Positions 9,312-16,760 of a stretch of 64,000 nucleotides of DNA are shown piece by piece; the stretch's first letter is position 1, and every line of letters begins with the position of its first letter. This DNA is from JAADHI01 sp964451325. GTDB lineage: Bacteria; Nitrospirota; Nitrospiria; SBBL01; JAADHI01. The position numbers were made by a program, and so were the translations under genes. The DNA is taken from assembly GCA_964451325.1 (NCBI GenBank), contig CAYVHO010000004.1, positions 195,920 through 259,919 of the forward strand, written 5' to 3'. The notes beneath the pieces are model-generated. The model did no database searches, was not told the DNA's origin, and saw only the letters and a list, made by a program, of their open reading frames with translations.

Positions 9312-9340
9312 TTGACACCTTTTCACTGCTTCAGTAAGAT
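9312..9340 (+). promoter_or_regulatory. Predicted sigma70 promoter of the FGE-like lipoprotein / pabBC unit
   Basis: TTGACA at 9312-9317 and TAAGAT at 9335-9340 with 17-nt spacing. The start codon of the next gene is 30 nt downstream, preceded by TAGGGA at 9355-9360 as ribosome-binding site. Confidence 0.6.
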
Positions 9341-9369
9341 ACTGAAATTTTATGTAGGGATATTCCTAA

Positions 9370-10182
9370 ATGAAGATTGCCTCCATCTCTACCTTCATTC
9401 TGCTCGTATTTTCCATGCTCTCAGGCTGTCACAGGCCTCCGCCCGAAGGCATGATCGCTATTCCTGCTGGCGAGTTTTTTATGGGAACCAATGCGATCGA
9501 TAAAAACAACTTTGCAGCAGAGCACGGCATCGTCAAACCTTGGTTTGTCGATGAAGGCCCTGCACACAAGGTTTTTCTTCCACTCTATTATATAGATAAA
9601 CACGAGGTCACCAACACGCAATACGCAAAATTCATTATCGCCACAGAAAATGCACCTCCCCCTTATTGGGAGAAAGGGGTTTACGCCAGAGGCAGTGAGT
9701 TGTACCCCGTTGTCATGGTCACTTGGCACGAAGCACAAACCTACTGCAACTCAAGAGGGGGAAGATTGCCCAGCGAAGCGGAATGGGAAAAAGCGGCCAA
9801 AGGCATCGAAAAAAACACCTACCCCTGGGGCGAAATATTTGACGTCAAAAAAGCCAACATCGGCGGTTTGTCCGGCGATCTCTCCCCTGTGGGCAGTTAT
9901 CCTGCGGGAAAAAGTCCTTATGGGCTTTTGGATATGATTGGCAATGTCTGGGAATGGACCTCTGATTGGTATCAGCCCTATCCCGGAAGCACCTACAAAA
10001 GTGATCGTTTTGGAAAAGAACTCAAAGTCATTCGTGGCAATTCCTGGTCGTCCATTGGGCACTATCCCGCCGAAGTACAAACAGAACTGCTCAAGTATCA
10101 CTCAACGACAACCTTTCGCCTTTTTGCCCCGCTCGATTCGACCATCAGTGACGTCGGATTTCGATGTATGAAACCCACTTAG
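9370..10182 (+). CDS. Lipoprotein with formylglycine-generating-enzyme (SUMF1) fold
   Basis: 270 aa. The N-terminus has a lipobox (SMLSGC), so it is predicted to be lipid-anchored. The rest is an FGE-sulfatase/C-type-lectin-like domain: MIAIPAGEFFMGTN, YYIDKHEVTNTQYAKF, GGRLPSEAEWEKAAKG, TYPWGE, GNVWEWTSDWY, VIRGNSW and VGFRC. True FGE oxidises a sulfatase cysteine, but many members only bind ligands or act in other pathways, and no sulfatase is nearby. Function therefore remains open. The next gene (pabB) starts 19 nt before its stop. Confidence 0.8.
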   Translation: MKIASISTFILLVFSMLSGCHRPPPEGMIAIPAGEFFMGTNAIDKNNFAAEHGIVKPWFVDEGPAHKVFLPLYYIDKHEVTNTQYAKFIIATENAPPPYWEKGVYARGSELYPVVMVTWHEAQTYCNSRGGRLPSEAEWEKAAKGIEKNTYPWGEIFDVKKANIGGLSGDLSPVGSYPAGKSPYGLLDMIGNVWEWTSDWYQPYPGSTYKSDRFGKELKVIRGNSWSSIGHYPAEVQTELLKYHSTTTFRLFAPLDSTISDVGFRCMKPT

Positions 10183-11729
10183 AAAATCTGCACCATTCGC
10201 TTGTGCGCACAGCAGACCCAGAAAAGATCAAAACCTCAAAATCGCGGCTTACAAAACCGACCTCTCTTTTCATCAGAACCTTGCCTGCAAAAGGGCTAAG
10301 CCCGGTCTCCCTCTCAGAAAAAATCCAATGGGAAGGATCCTCTTTTCTTTTACAGGGATCAAGAGGCGGCTGGTTTGAGGGGGATTTTTCACTACTGGGC
10401 GGCTCTGCTTTTGGCATCTTTAAGAGCAAAGGAAAACAAAGCCGTTTCTCCTACCTCATCCCACACAAAAAAGATGCGCTCGTCTTCTCTGATGATCCAC
10501 TTGCCGCCTTGCAAAGCCTACTGGATCGTTTTCAATCTTCTGAGTATACAAAAATTGATCTGCCCTTCGCAGAAGGCGGTGTTGTCGGATTTTTTAGTTA
10601 TGAGCTGATTCAACAATTTGAGAACATCCCGGAAACGGGTGAAAATCCGGATCTGCCCGATATTCACCTGCTTTTTTTAAATTTTTATATCCTCTTTGAT
10701 CACCGCAAAAATCTCATTCATCTGGTTTACAATCCCGCACCAGAAATCGAATTAGGCATCAGTCTGGAGATTGCACATCAAAATGCTCAGAAAAAAATCA
10801 ACGCTTTTGAAAAAATGATCACAGCATCGCACACACAGCCCTCCCCTAAAAAACAAAACAGAATATCCGAAACATCAAACAGGATGCTCAAAGCGGATCA
10901 ATCCCAAAAAAACTACGAAGCCATGGTGCAACGCACCCTTCGTTATATTACCGCCGGAGACATCTTTCAAGCCAACCTTTCTCAGCGCTTCAGTGGCCCA
11001 TCGACCGAAGACAACCTTTTTAAAATTTATCAACGTCTATGGACAATCAATCCTTCACCTTTTTCCTGTTTTCTTGATTTTGGAGACCTACAAATTGCCT
11101 CTGCCTCCCCAGAACGTCTGGTTCGCATCACAAAAAATTCGGAAAGAACCATCGTCGACACACGCCCTATCGCAGGAACACGTCCACGCGGGGAAACCCC
11201 AGAACAAGACAAAGATTTTGTGAATGCGCTTTATCAAAGCGAAAAAGAACGTGCCGAACACCTCATGCTGGTTGATCTTGAAAGAAACGATCTGGGTAAA
11301 GTCTGCAAATATGGCACCGTTGAGGTGGATGCCCTCATGCAGCTTGAAAAATATTCTCACGTCTCACACCTTGTCTCAAACGTCAAAGGCATACTACGTG
11401 AGAATACCGCTGCACTCACGGTCTTAAAAGCGCTTTTCCCCGGTGGCACCATCACGGGTGTGCCCAAAATCCGTTGCATGGAAATCATCGCTGAACTCGA
11501 ACAAAAACCCCGCGGCATCTATACCGGCTCCATCGGCTACATCGGCTTCAATGGCGAAATGGATCTCAATATTGCCATTCGCACCTGGGTACAACAAAAA
11601 AATGAAATAAGCTTTCAGGTCGGCGCAGGCATCGTCGCGGATTCTAATCCCGAAAAAGAATATAAAGAAACCCTACAAAAAGCCGCAGCGCTTCTAAAAG
11701 CCTTAGATCCACTCGAAAACCCCAAGTAA
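10164..11729 (+). CDS. pabB: Chorismate-utilising enzyme, probably aminodeoxychorismate synthase component I
   Basis: 521 aa. Expected to amidate chorismate to 4-amino-4-deoxychorismate for folate synthesis. Family blocks include SPERLVRI, HLMLVDLERNDLGKVC, FPGGTITGVPKIRCMEIIAE, RGIYTGSIGYI and MDLNIAIRT, of which the later ones are PabB-like. The active-site block reads PIAGTRPRG; PabB usually has Lys (PIKGT), and Ala is the anthranilate synthase (TrpE) state. The adjacent pabC supports PabB, but a TrpE-like role cannot be excluded. No glutamine amidotransferase (pabA) is present nearby. Confidence 0.78.
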   Translation: MYETHLENLHHSLVRTADPEKIKTSKSRLTKPTSLFIRTLPAKGLSPVSLSEKIQWEGSSFLLQGSRGGWFEGDFSLLGGSAFGIFKSKGKQSRFSYLIPHKKDALVFSDDPLAALQSLLDRFQSSEYTKIDLPFAEGGVVGFFSYELIQQFENIPETGENPDLPDIHLLFLNFYILFDHRKNLIHLVYNPAPEIELGISLEIAHQNAQKKINAFEKMITASHTQPSPKKQNRISETSNRMLKADQSQKNYEAMVQRTLRYITAGDIFQANLSQRFSGPSTEDNLFKIYQRLWTINPSPFSCFLDFGDLQIASASPERLVRITKNSERTIVDTRPIAGTRPRGETPEQDKDFVNALYQSEKERAEHLMLVDLERNDLGKVCKYGTVEVDALMQLEKYSHVSHLVSNVKGILRENTAALTVLKALFPGGTITGVPKIRCMEIIAELEQKPRGIYTGSIGYIGFNGEMDLNIAIRTWVQQKNEISFQVGAGIVADSNPEKEYKETLQKAAALLKALDPLENPK

Positions 11730-11738
11730 GGAACTACA

Positions 11739-12605
11739 ATGTGGATTTATTTGAATGACCGTTTTGTCTCTGAAAAAGAAGCCAGTATCTCCGTTTTTGA
11801 CACCGGCTTTCTCTACGGGGATGGTCTTTTTGAAACCCTTCGTGCATACGATGGAAAAATTTTTACACTGGACAAACACCTGGACCGCCTCGGCAAAGCC
11901 GCAATCTTTCTAAAAATTAAGATCCCCAAAGCGGCTCGACTCGACGACTTACTGCATCAAACCCTGGCACGAAACGGCCTAAAAAATGCGATGCTTCGGC
12001 TCACCATCACACGCGGTATCAATCCCATCCCCCTTCGCCCGGATCTTTGTGAAAAAAGCACAGTCGTCATCACTGCGCGGGCTTTTGAGGGTTATCCCGA
12101 TGGATTTTATAAAAAAGGCGTCTCGGCTGCCATTGTCTCCACCCCACGAAATACGCCAACAGGAAGTGGGCCATCACTCAAATCACTCAACTTTTTAAAT
12201 AATATTCTGGGCAAACTCGAAATCAATGCTGAAGTTCATTTTGAAGCCCTCATGCTTAGTCCCGCAGGAGAGCTCTGCGAAGGCACACTCACGAACCTTT
12301 TTTGGGTCAATCAGGGTGTGCTTTATACCCCCGCATCGGAAACAGGTCTTTTAAAAGGCATCACACGAAGCATTGTCCTGGATTTGGCGAAAAAAGAAGG
12401 CATGCCTGTAGAAGAAGACTGTTATCCACCGAAAACCTTACTTAAGGCAGAAGAAGCCTTTCTCACTAATAGTGGGATTGAATTGATGCCCTTGGTCTCA
12501 GTCGACGGGGAAAAAATTGGAACAGGTTTACCCGGACTCATTACAGAAAAACTGCGTGCAGCCTTTTGTTTAAGAGTCAGGCGAGAGACAGGTGGAATTG
12601 ACTAG
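11739..12605 (+). CDS. pabC: Aminodeoxychorismate lyase / class IV aminotransferase
   Basis: 288 aa PLP enzyme of fold type IV. PabC converts aminodeoxychorismate to p-aminobenzoate and pyruvate. Visible: SVFDTGFLYGDGLFETLR at the N-terminus, the likely PLP lysine in SLKSLNFLNNI, GELCEGTLTNLFWV, and TGLLKGITRSIVLDLAKK. Branched-chain and D-amino-acid aminotransferases share these blocks, so the call rests on the position 9 nt after pabB. It is the last gene of the unit. Confidence 0.8.
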   Translation: MWIYLNDRFVSEKEASISVFDTGFLYGDGLFETLRAYDGKIFTLDKHLDRLGKAAIFLKIKIPKAARLDDLLHQTLARNGLKNAMLRLTITRGINPIPLRPDLCEKSTVVITARAFEGYPDGFYKKGVSAAIVSTPRNTPTGSGPSLKSLNFLNNILGKLEINAEVHFEALMLSPAGELCEGTLTNLFWVNQGVLYTPASETGLLKGITRSIVLDLAKKEGMPVEEDCYPPKTLLKAEEAFLTNSGIELMPLVSVDGEKIGTGLPGLITEKLRAAFCLRVRRETGGID

Positions 12606-12694
12606 AAAATTCCACTGGCACATCCACTAAAAAACTTGAAATTCAAGCAACCCTATGACACCCTCCGTCTAGGAATCTTTGGATAAAAAAATCA

Positions 12695-12723
12695 TTAAAA
12701 TACCGTTAAAAAATAGATATTAT
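12695..12723 (+). promoter_or_regulatory. Possible promoter of the hepT-cas operon
   Basis: TTAAAA (12695-12700) and TATTAT (12718-12723) with 17-nt spacing lie in an A/T-rich stretch about 90 nt before hepT. The -10 box overlaps a short palindrome, ATAGA-TATTAT-TCTAT, which could be an operator. The -35 match is weak. This is the only plausible promoter seen ahead of the ten-kilobase plus-strand run to cas2. Confidence 0.35.
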
Positions 12724-12811
12724 TCTATATAGCGAGGATCACTGACACGAAAGAAGATTCCAATCTATTCACACCCGCTCTCTTGCTGGATAACAAAAGA
12801 CGAGGCAGCCT

Positions 12812-13228
12812 ATGATTTCATACGATAAATTTCAGAAATCGCTCAAACATCTGGAATTACAATACAAAAATCACACAACGATGGATGAAACCCTCCCAAT
12901 ATTGATCAAAGAAGCCGTTTCTGAATCTGTGATTCAGCGATTTGAAACCTGTTTTGATTGTATGTGGAAAATTTTAAAGCGTTACCTTGAGCAAGACCTG
13001 GGTATTGCAAACCTCCCGAATGGCCCAAAACCTCTCTTTAGAATTGCCAATGAAAACAACCTTTTCAAAGATGGCGTTGAACCCTGGCTCGAATACTCAA
13101 ATGCGCGCAATAGTACCTCACATGACTATAGTGGTAAAAAAGCCCTGGCGGCTTTAGACATCATGGGCTATTTTATTCATGACGCCATTCATCTCTACGA
13201 AACGATGAGTCATGACACATGGAAATAG
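12812..13228 (+). CDS. hepT: HepT-type HEPN protein (toxin of a HEPN-MNT module)
   Basis: 138 aa, all-helical HI0074-like HEPN domain. The sequence shows the complete RX4HXY motif: R99, H104 and Y106 in ARNSTSHDYSGKK. In characterised HepT toxins Arg and His form the RNase site, and the Tyr is modified by the MntA nucleotidyltransferase to silence the toxin. The stop lies 10 nt inside the next reading frame, whose N-terminus is exactly such an MNT domain but fused to Cas3. Normal length and intact motif suggest a working toxin. Confidence 0.85.
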   Translation: MISYDKFQKSLKHLELQYKNHTTMDETLPILIKEAVSESVIQRFETCFDCMWKILKRYLEQDLGIANLPNGPKPLFRIANENNLFKDGVEPWLEYSNARNSTSHDYSGKKALAALDIMGYFIHDAIHLYETMSHDTWK

Positions 13229-16044
13229 AACACATCATTGACATCACCCCCAAACAGCAAAAAATCCTTTTATCCTTGTTTCAAACCCACCTGCCCAACA
13301 CCCTTGTTTGGGTCTACGGTTCACGAATCACAAAACATGCCCGTCCCAACTCAGATTTGGACCTAGTGGCATTTCCTTCTCCAGAACAATTAACACAAGT
13401 TCATGAATTACGAGAGGCCTTTGACAACAGTGATCTCCCCTTCCGGGTAGATCTTTTTGTCTGGGATGAAGTACCTAAGTCATTTCGAAAAAATATAGAA
13501 ACGGCATATGTGGTATTGCAGAGACAAAAAATCGAGTTTTCAGAACACAATAAACTAAAAGAACAAAAGATGTCTCCCTGTATAGCGCACAAAGATCATA
13601 CACTAGAACAACATCTAATGGGTGTCGCGGACAAAGCCAAGTCTTTTGCTCGCAAGCTCAATCTGAGTCAACAGGCGGAATTGATCGGGTTACTCCATGA
13701 TTTAGGTAAATATAGTGCTCAATTCCAAAGCTATATCAAGTCGGCTATCGGACTGATTAACGAGGACGAAGATGATTATGTCGATGCGCAGGGATTAAGA
13801 GGTAAAATAGATCATTCGACCGCGGGCGCGCAGCTTATTTGGGAAGAATTTTCCAAACAGGGTGAGATAGGGAAGATTGTAGCTCAGATTTTGGCCTTAT
13901 GTGTCGCATCCCATCATTCTGGTTTGATTGATTGCCTGTCCACGGATACTTCTGTCCCAGTTCGCGACAACTTCACAAAACGCATGACCAAAACCAAGGC
14001 CAAAACATACCTTCAGGAAGTCAAAGAAAAAATAGATACCGATGTTAATGCTCGGTTTCAATCCTTGGTTTCTGATCCCGCTTTGATTCAGGACGTAAAA
14101 GAGAATATGCGTCAAATTATGCAATACGATTTGATGAAGGGAGTCGACCTAAACCAAAACCAAATTACCCAGTTTAAGATTGGCTTGTTCGTTCGTTTCC
14201 TTTTCAGTTGCCTGATTGATGCGGATCGGATTGATACGGCGGATGCAGAAAAACCACATCTAGCAAAAAAACGGCAGTACGGAAATTATGTCGAATGGGC
14301 TGTATTGATTGAACGCCTCGAAAAACGGTTGTTAGAATTTGCTAACACCGAGCCGATTGACAAAATCAGGTATAAGATTGCCGAGTGCTGTCGGGAGGCC
14401 GCAGAAAGAAAAAAAAGCATCTTCACGTTATCTGTTCCCACGGGTGGGGGAAAAACACTCGCAAGTCTCCGCTTTGCGTTGCATCATGCAAAACAATACA
14501 AAATGGACCGAGTGATTTATGTGATCCCCTATACCTCCATCATTGATCAGAACGCAGATGTTGTTAGAAAAATTCTTGAACCAGTAGGAACCTTACGCGG
14601 GAGCATTGTATTGGAACACCATTCCAACCTTACACCTGAACAACAAGGCTCGCGTGAAAAAATATTATCAGAAAATTGGGACGCACCCGTGGTTTTTACA
14701 ACCATGGTGCAATTGCTTGAAACACTATTTGGCGCGGGCACACGCGGCGCAAGACGAATGCACCAACTCGCAAACACGGTGCTCATTTTTGATGAAATCC
14801 AAACGATACCCGTCAATACGGTTCATTTATTTTGCAACGCTATCAATTTTTTGGTAGAGCATTGTGACGCTTCGGTTGTGTTATGCACAGCAACTCAGCC
14901 CTTGCTCAATCGCGTCGATACATCGAAAGGCGCACTGAAATTTACTCAAGACAATGAAATTATGCCTGATGTTCAGCAGCTATTTGACGACCTAAAGCGT
15001 GTTGAAATACTCAACCGACGCAAGCCCGGCGGCTGGAAAAATGAAGAAGTTGTCGAGTTGGCATTACACGAAGTGAGAGAGAGCGGTAGTTGCCTGGTCA
15101 TCGTCAATACAAAAAAATCTGCACAAGTTTTATTCTCTCTTCTCGGAAAAACGGAAGGAATCCGTGTGTTTCATCTGAGCACCAATCTCTGTCCGGCACA
15201 CCGCAAAAAGGTTTTGGCTGAAATTCGGACATTGTTGGATGACGATTCACCCCTGCTTTGTATCAGCACCCAGTTAATCGAAGCGGGTGTCGATGTGGAT
15301 TTTGGTGCCGTCATCCGCTACACAGCCGGGCTGGATTCTATTGCCCAGGCCGCAGGCCGTTGCAACCGGAACAAACGTCGGGAGGTTGGGCGTGTTCATA
15401 TTGTGAATCCAGCCGATGAAAATTTGGATATGCTCGGAGATATCCGAGTGGGCAAGGATGTCACAGAACGTCTGTTAGAAGATCAAAAATCCGGCACCGA
15501 AAATTTTGAAGGTGGAATGGTTGCACCACAGGCTATAAGCCGATATTTTGAATATTATTTCTATGCACGTAAGGATGAAATGAGCTATCCCGTTTCAGCC
15601 AATATCGTCGGGCGTGATGACACTTTGCTTAACATGCTTTCCGTCAATCAGCTCGCCGTTTCGGAATACGGACAGGAACACCATTCCGCACCCAATATTT
15701 ACTTGCGCCAATCCTTCATGACTGCCGCAAAGGCATTCAAAGTGATTGATGCTCCCACACAGGGCATCATCGTGCCCTATGGTGATGAGGGTAAAACGCT
15801 GATCGCCGAACTTTGCGCGGCATTTGAGGTGGAGAAACAATTCACACTCTTGCGGCGAGCACAACAATTTACCGTCAATGTTTTTCCTCATCATTTGGAA
15901 AAACTAAAAAAAGAAGGCGTATTGCATCAAATACAAAAAGACGTAGACATCCTCTATCTCATGGATTCCCGTTATTACAACGAAGATTTCGGCCTCAGTT
16001 CAAGCCCTGAAGGGAATATGGAGGTACTTTATGGCGGAATTTAA
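13219..16044 (+). CDS. cas3: MNT nucleotidyltransferase fused to type I-C Cas3 nuclease-helicase
   Basis: A single 941-aa frame. Residues 1-107 are a minimal nucleotidyltransferase: VYGSR (G34, S35), D46 and D48 in SDLDLV, and D78 in FRVDLF, the full catalytic set of MntA antitoxins. A linker of about ten polar residues leads to M118 (ATG 13570), where ordinary Cas3 proteins would start. The Cas3 part has an HD nuclease domain (LLHDLGKYS, H160/D161; DHSTAGA; CVASHHSG), Walker A VPTGGGKTLASL, the DEAD-type box FDEIQ, CTATQPLL, and C-terminal helicase blocks TQLIEAGVDVDF and QAAGRCNRNKR. No clear ribosome-binding site precedes ATG 13570, so Cas3 is probably made as the fusion. Cas3 degrades DNA recruited by Cascade. 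The end overlaps cas5c by 14 nt. Confidence 0.9.
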   Translation: MEIEHIIDITPKQQKILLSLFQTHLPNTLVWVYGSRITKHARPNSDLDLVAFPSPEQLTQVHELREAFDNSDLPFRVDLFVWDEVPKSFRKNIETAYVVLQRQKIEFSEHNKLKEQKMSPCIAHKDHTLEQHLMGVADKAKSFARKLNLSQQAELIGLLHDLGKYSAQFQSYIKSAIGLINEDEDDYVDAQGLRGKIDHSTAGAQLIWEEFSKQGEIGKIVAQILALCVASHHSGLIDCLSTDTSVPVRDNFTKRMTKTKAKTYLQEVKEKIDTDVNARFQSLVSDPALIQDVKENMRQIMQYDLMKGVDLNQNQITQFKIGLFVRFLFSCLIDADRIDTADAEKPHLAKKRQYGNYVEWAVLIERLEKRLLEFANTEPIDKIRYKIAECCREAAERKKSIFTLSVPTGGGKTLASLRFALHHAKQYKMDRVIYVIPYTSIIDQNADVVRKILEPVGTLRGSIVLEHHSNLTPEQQGSREKILSENWDAPVVFTTMVQLLETLFGAGTRGARRMHQLANTVLIFDEIQTIPVNTVHLFCNAINFLVEHCDASVVLCTATQPLLNRVDTSKGALKFTQDNEIMPDVQQLFDDLKRVEILNRRKPGGWKNEEVVELALHEVRESGSCLVIVNTKKSAQVLFSLLGKTEGIRVFHLSTNLCPAHRKKVLAEIRTLLDDDSPLLCISTQLIEAGVDVDFGAVIRYTAGLDSIAQAAGRCNRNKRREVGRVHIVNPADENLDMLGDIRVGKDVTERLLEDQKSGTENFEGGMVAPQAISRYFEYYFYARKDEMSYPVSANIVGRDDTLLNMLSVNQLAVSEYGQEHHSAPNIYLRQSFMTAAKAFKVIDAPTQGIIVPYGDEGKTLIAELCAAFEVEKQFTLLRRAQQFTVNVFPHHLEKLKKEGVLHQIQKDVDILYLMDSRYYNEDFGLSSSPEGNMEVLYGGI

Positions 16045-16759
16045 CCTTAGAAAAAATGGCATTGAATTCAAGGTGTGGGGACGTTACGCCTTGTTCACTG
16101 ACCCACTGACGCGTATCGGTGGTGAAAAGTGTTCCTACCACATTCCGACTTATGAAGCCCTCAAAGGTGTAACCAAATCAATTTATTGGAAACCCAGCAT
16201 TATTTGGATCATTGACGCAGTGCGGATCATAAAACGTATCCGCACCCAAACAAAGGGCACCAAGCCGCTGAAATTCAGCGGCGGAAATGATCTGGCGATT
16301 TATACTTTCCTTGCGGACGTTGAATATCAAGTCCGGGCGCATTTTGAGTGGAACCTGCATCGTCCCGAATTGGTGGATGACCGCAACCAAAACAAACATC
16401 ATTGCATTGCCAAAAGAGTCCTAGAGCGTGGCGGACGGCAGGATATTTTTTTAGGGACACGCGACTGCCAGGGTTATGTGGAATCTTGCGCCTTCGGCAG
16501 CGGCGACGGTCACTATGATGGTGCCGAGAAACTGGACTATGGCCTGACGTTCCACGGATTTGACTACCCGGACGAAACAGGGAAAAACAAACTGCAAGGC
16601 CGTTTCTGGAGACCTGTCGTCGAAAATGGCACTATCCGCTTCCCTCGTCCGAAGGAATGTGTGGTCAAAAAATTCATTCGGGAAATGCACCCTAAACAAT
16701 TCGTCCAGGGGAGCAACTTCCTTGGGGTTGAGGGTGAAGAAGCAGGATTGGAGTGCTGA
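16031..16759 (+). CDS. cas5c: Cas5c (Cas5d), crRNA-processing subunit of type I-C Cascade
   Basis: 242 aa. In type I-C, Cas5 replaces Cas6: it cuts the repeat RNA and stays on the crRNA 5' handle. The glycine-rich RAMP fold starts at GIEFKVWGRYALFTDP. A Lys-His pair (K122, H123 in NQNKHHCIAKR) and upstream tyrosines match the catalytic Lys/His/Tyr of the family. IFLGTRDCQGYVE and FHGFDYP are also typical. The frame is intact. It overlaps the cas3 end, and cas8c begins two bases after its stop. Confidence 0.92.
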   Translation: MAEFNLRKNGIEFKVWGRYALFTDPLTRIGGEKCSYHIPTYEALKGVTKSIYWKPSIIWIIDAVRIIKRIRTQTKGTKPLKFSGGNDLAIYTFLADVEYQVRAHFEWNLHRPELVDDRNQNKHHCIAKRVLERGGRQDIFLGTRDCQGYVESCAFGSGDGHYDGAEKLDYGLTFHGFDYPDETGKNKLQGRFWRPVVENGTIRFPRPKECVVKKFIREMHPKQFVQGSNFLGVEGEEAGLEC

Positions 16760-16760
16760 A

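Noticed and set aside
13570..16044. Treating Cas3 as a separate gene starting at ATG 13570
   Set aside because: The frame is continuous from 13219 and no ribosome-binding site is visible before 13570. Kept only as an alternative start.
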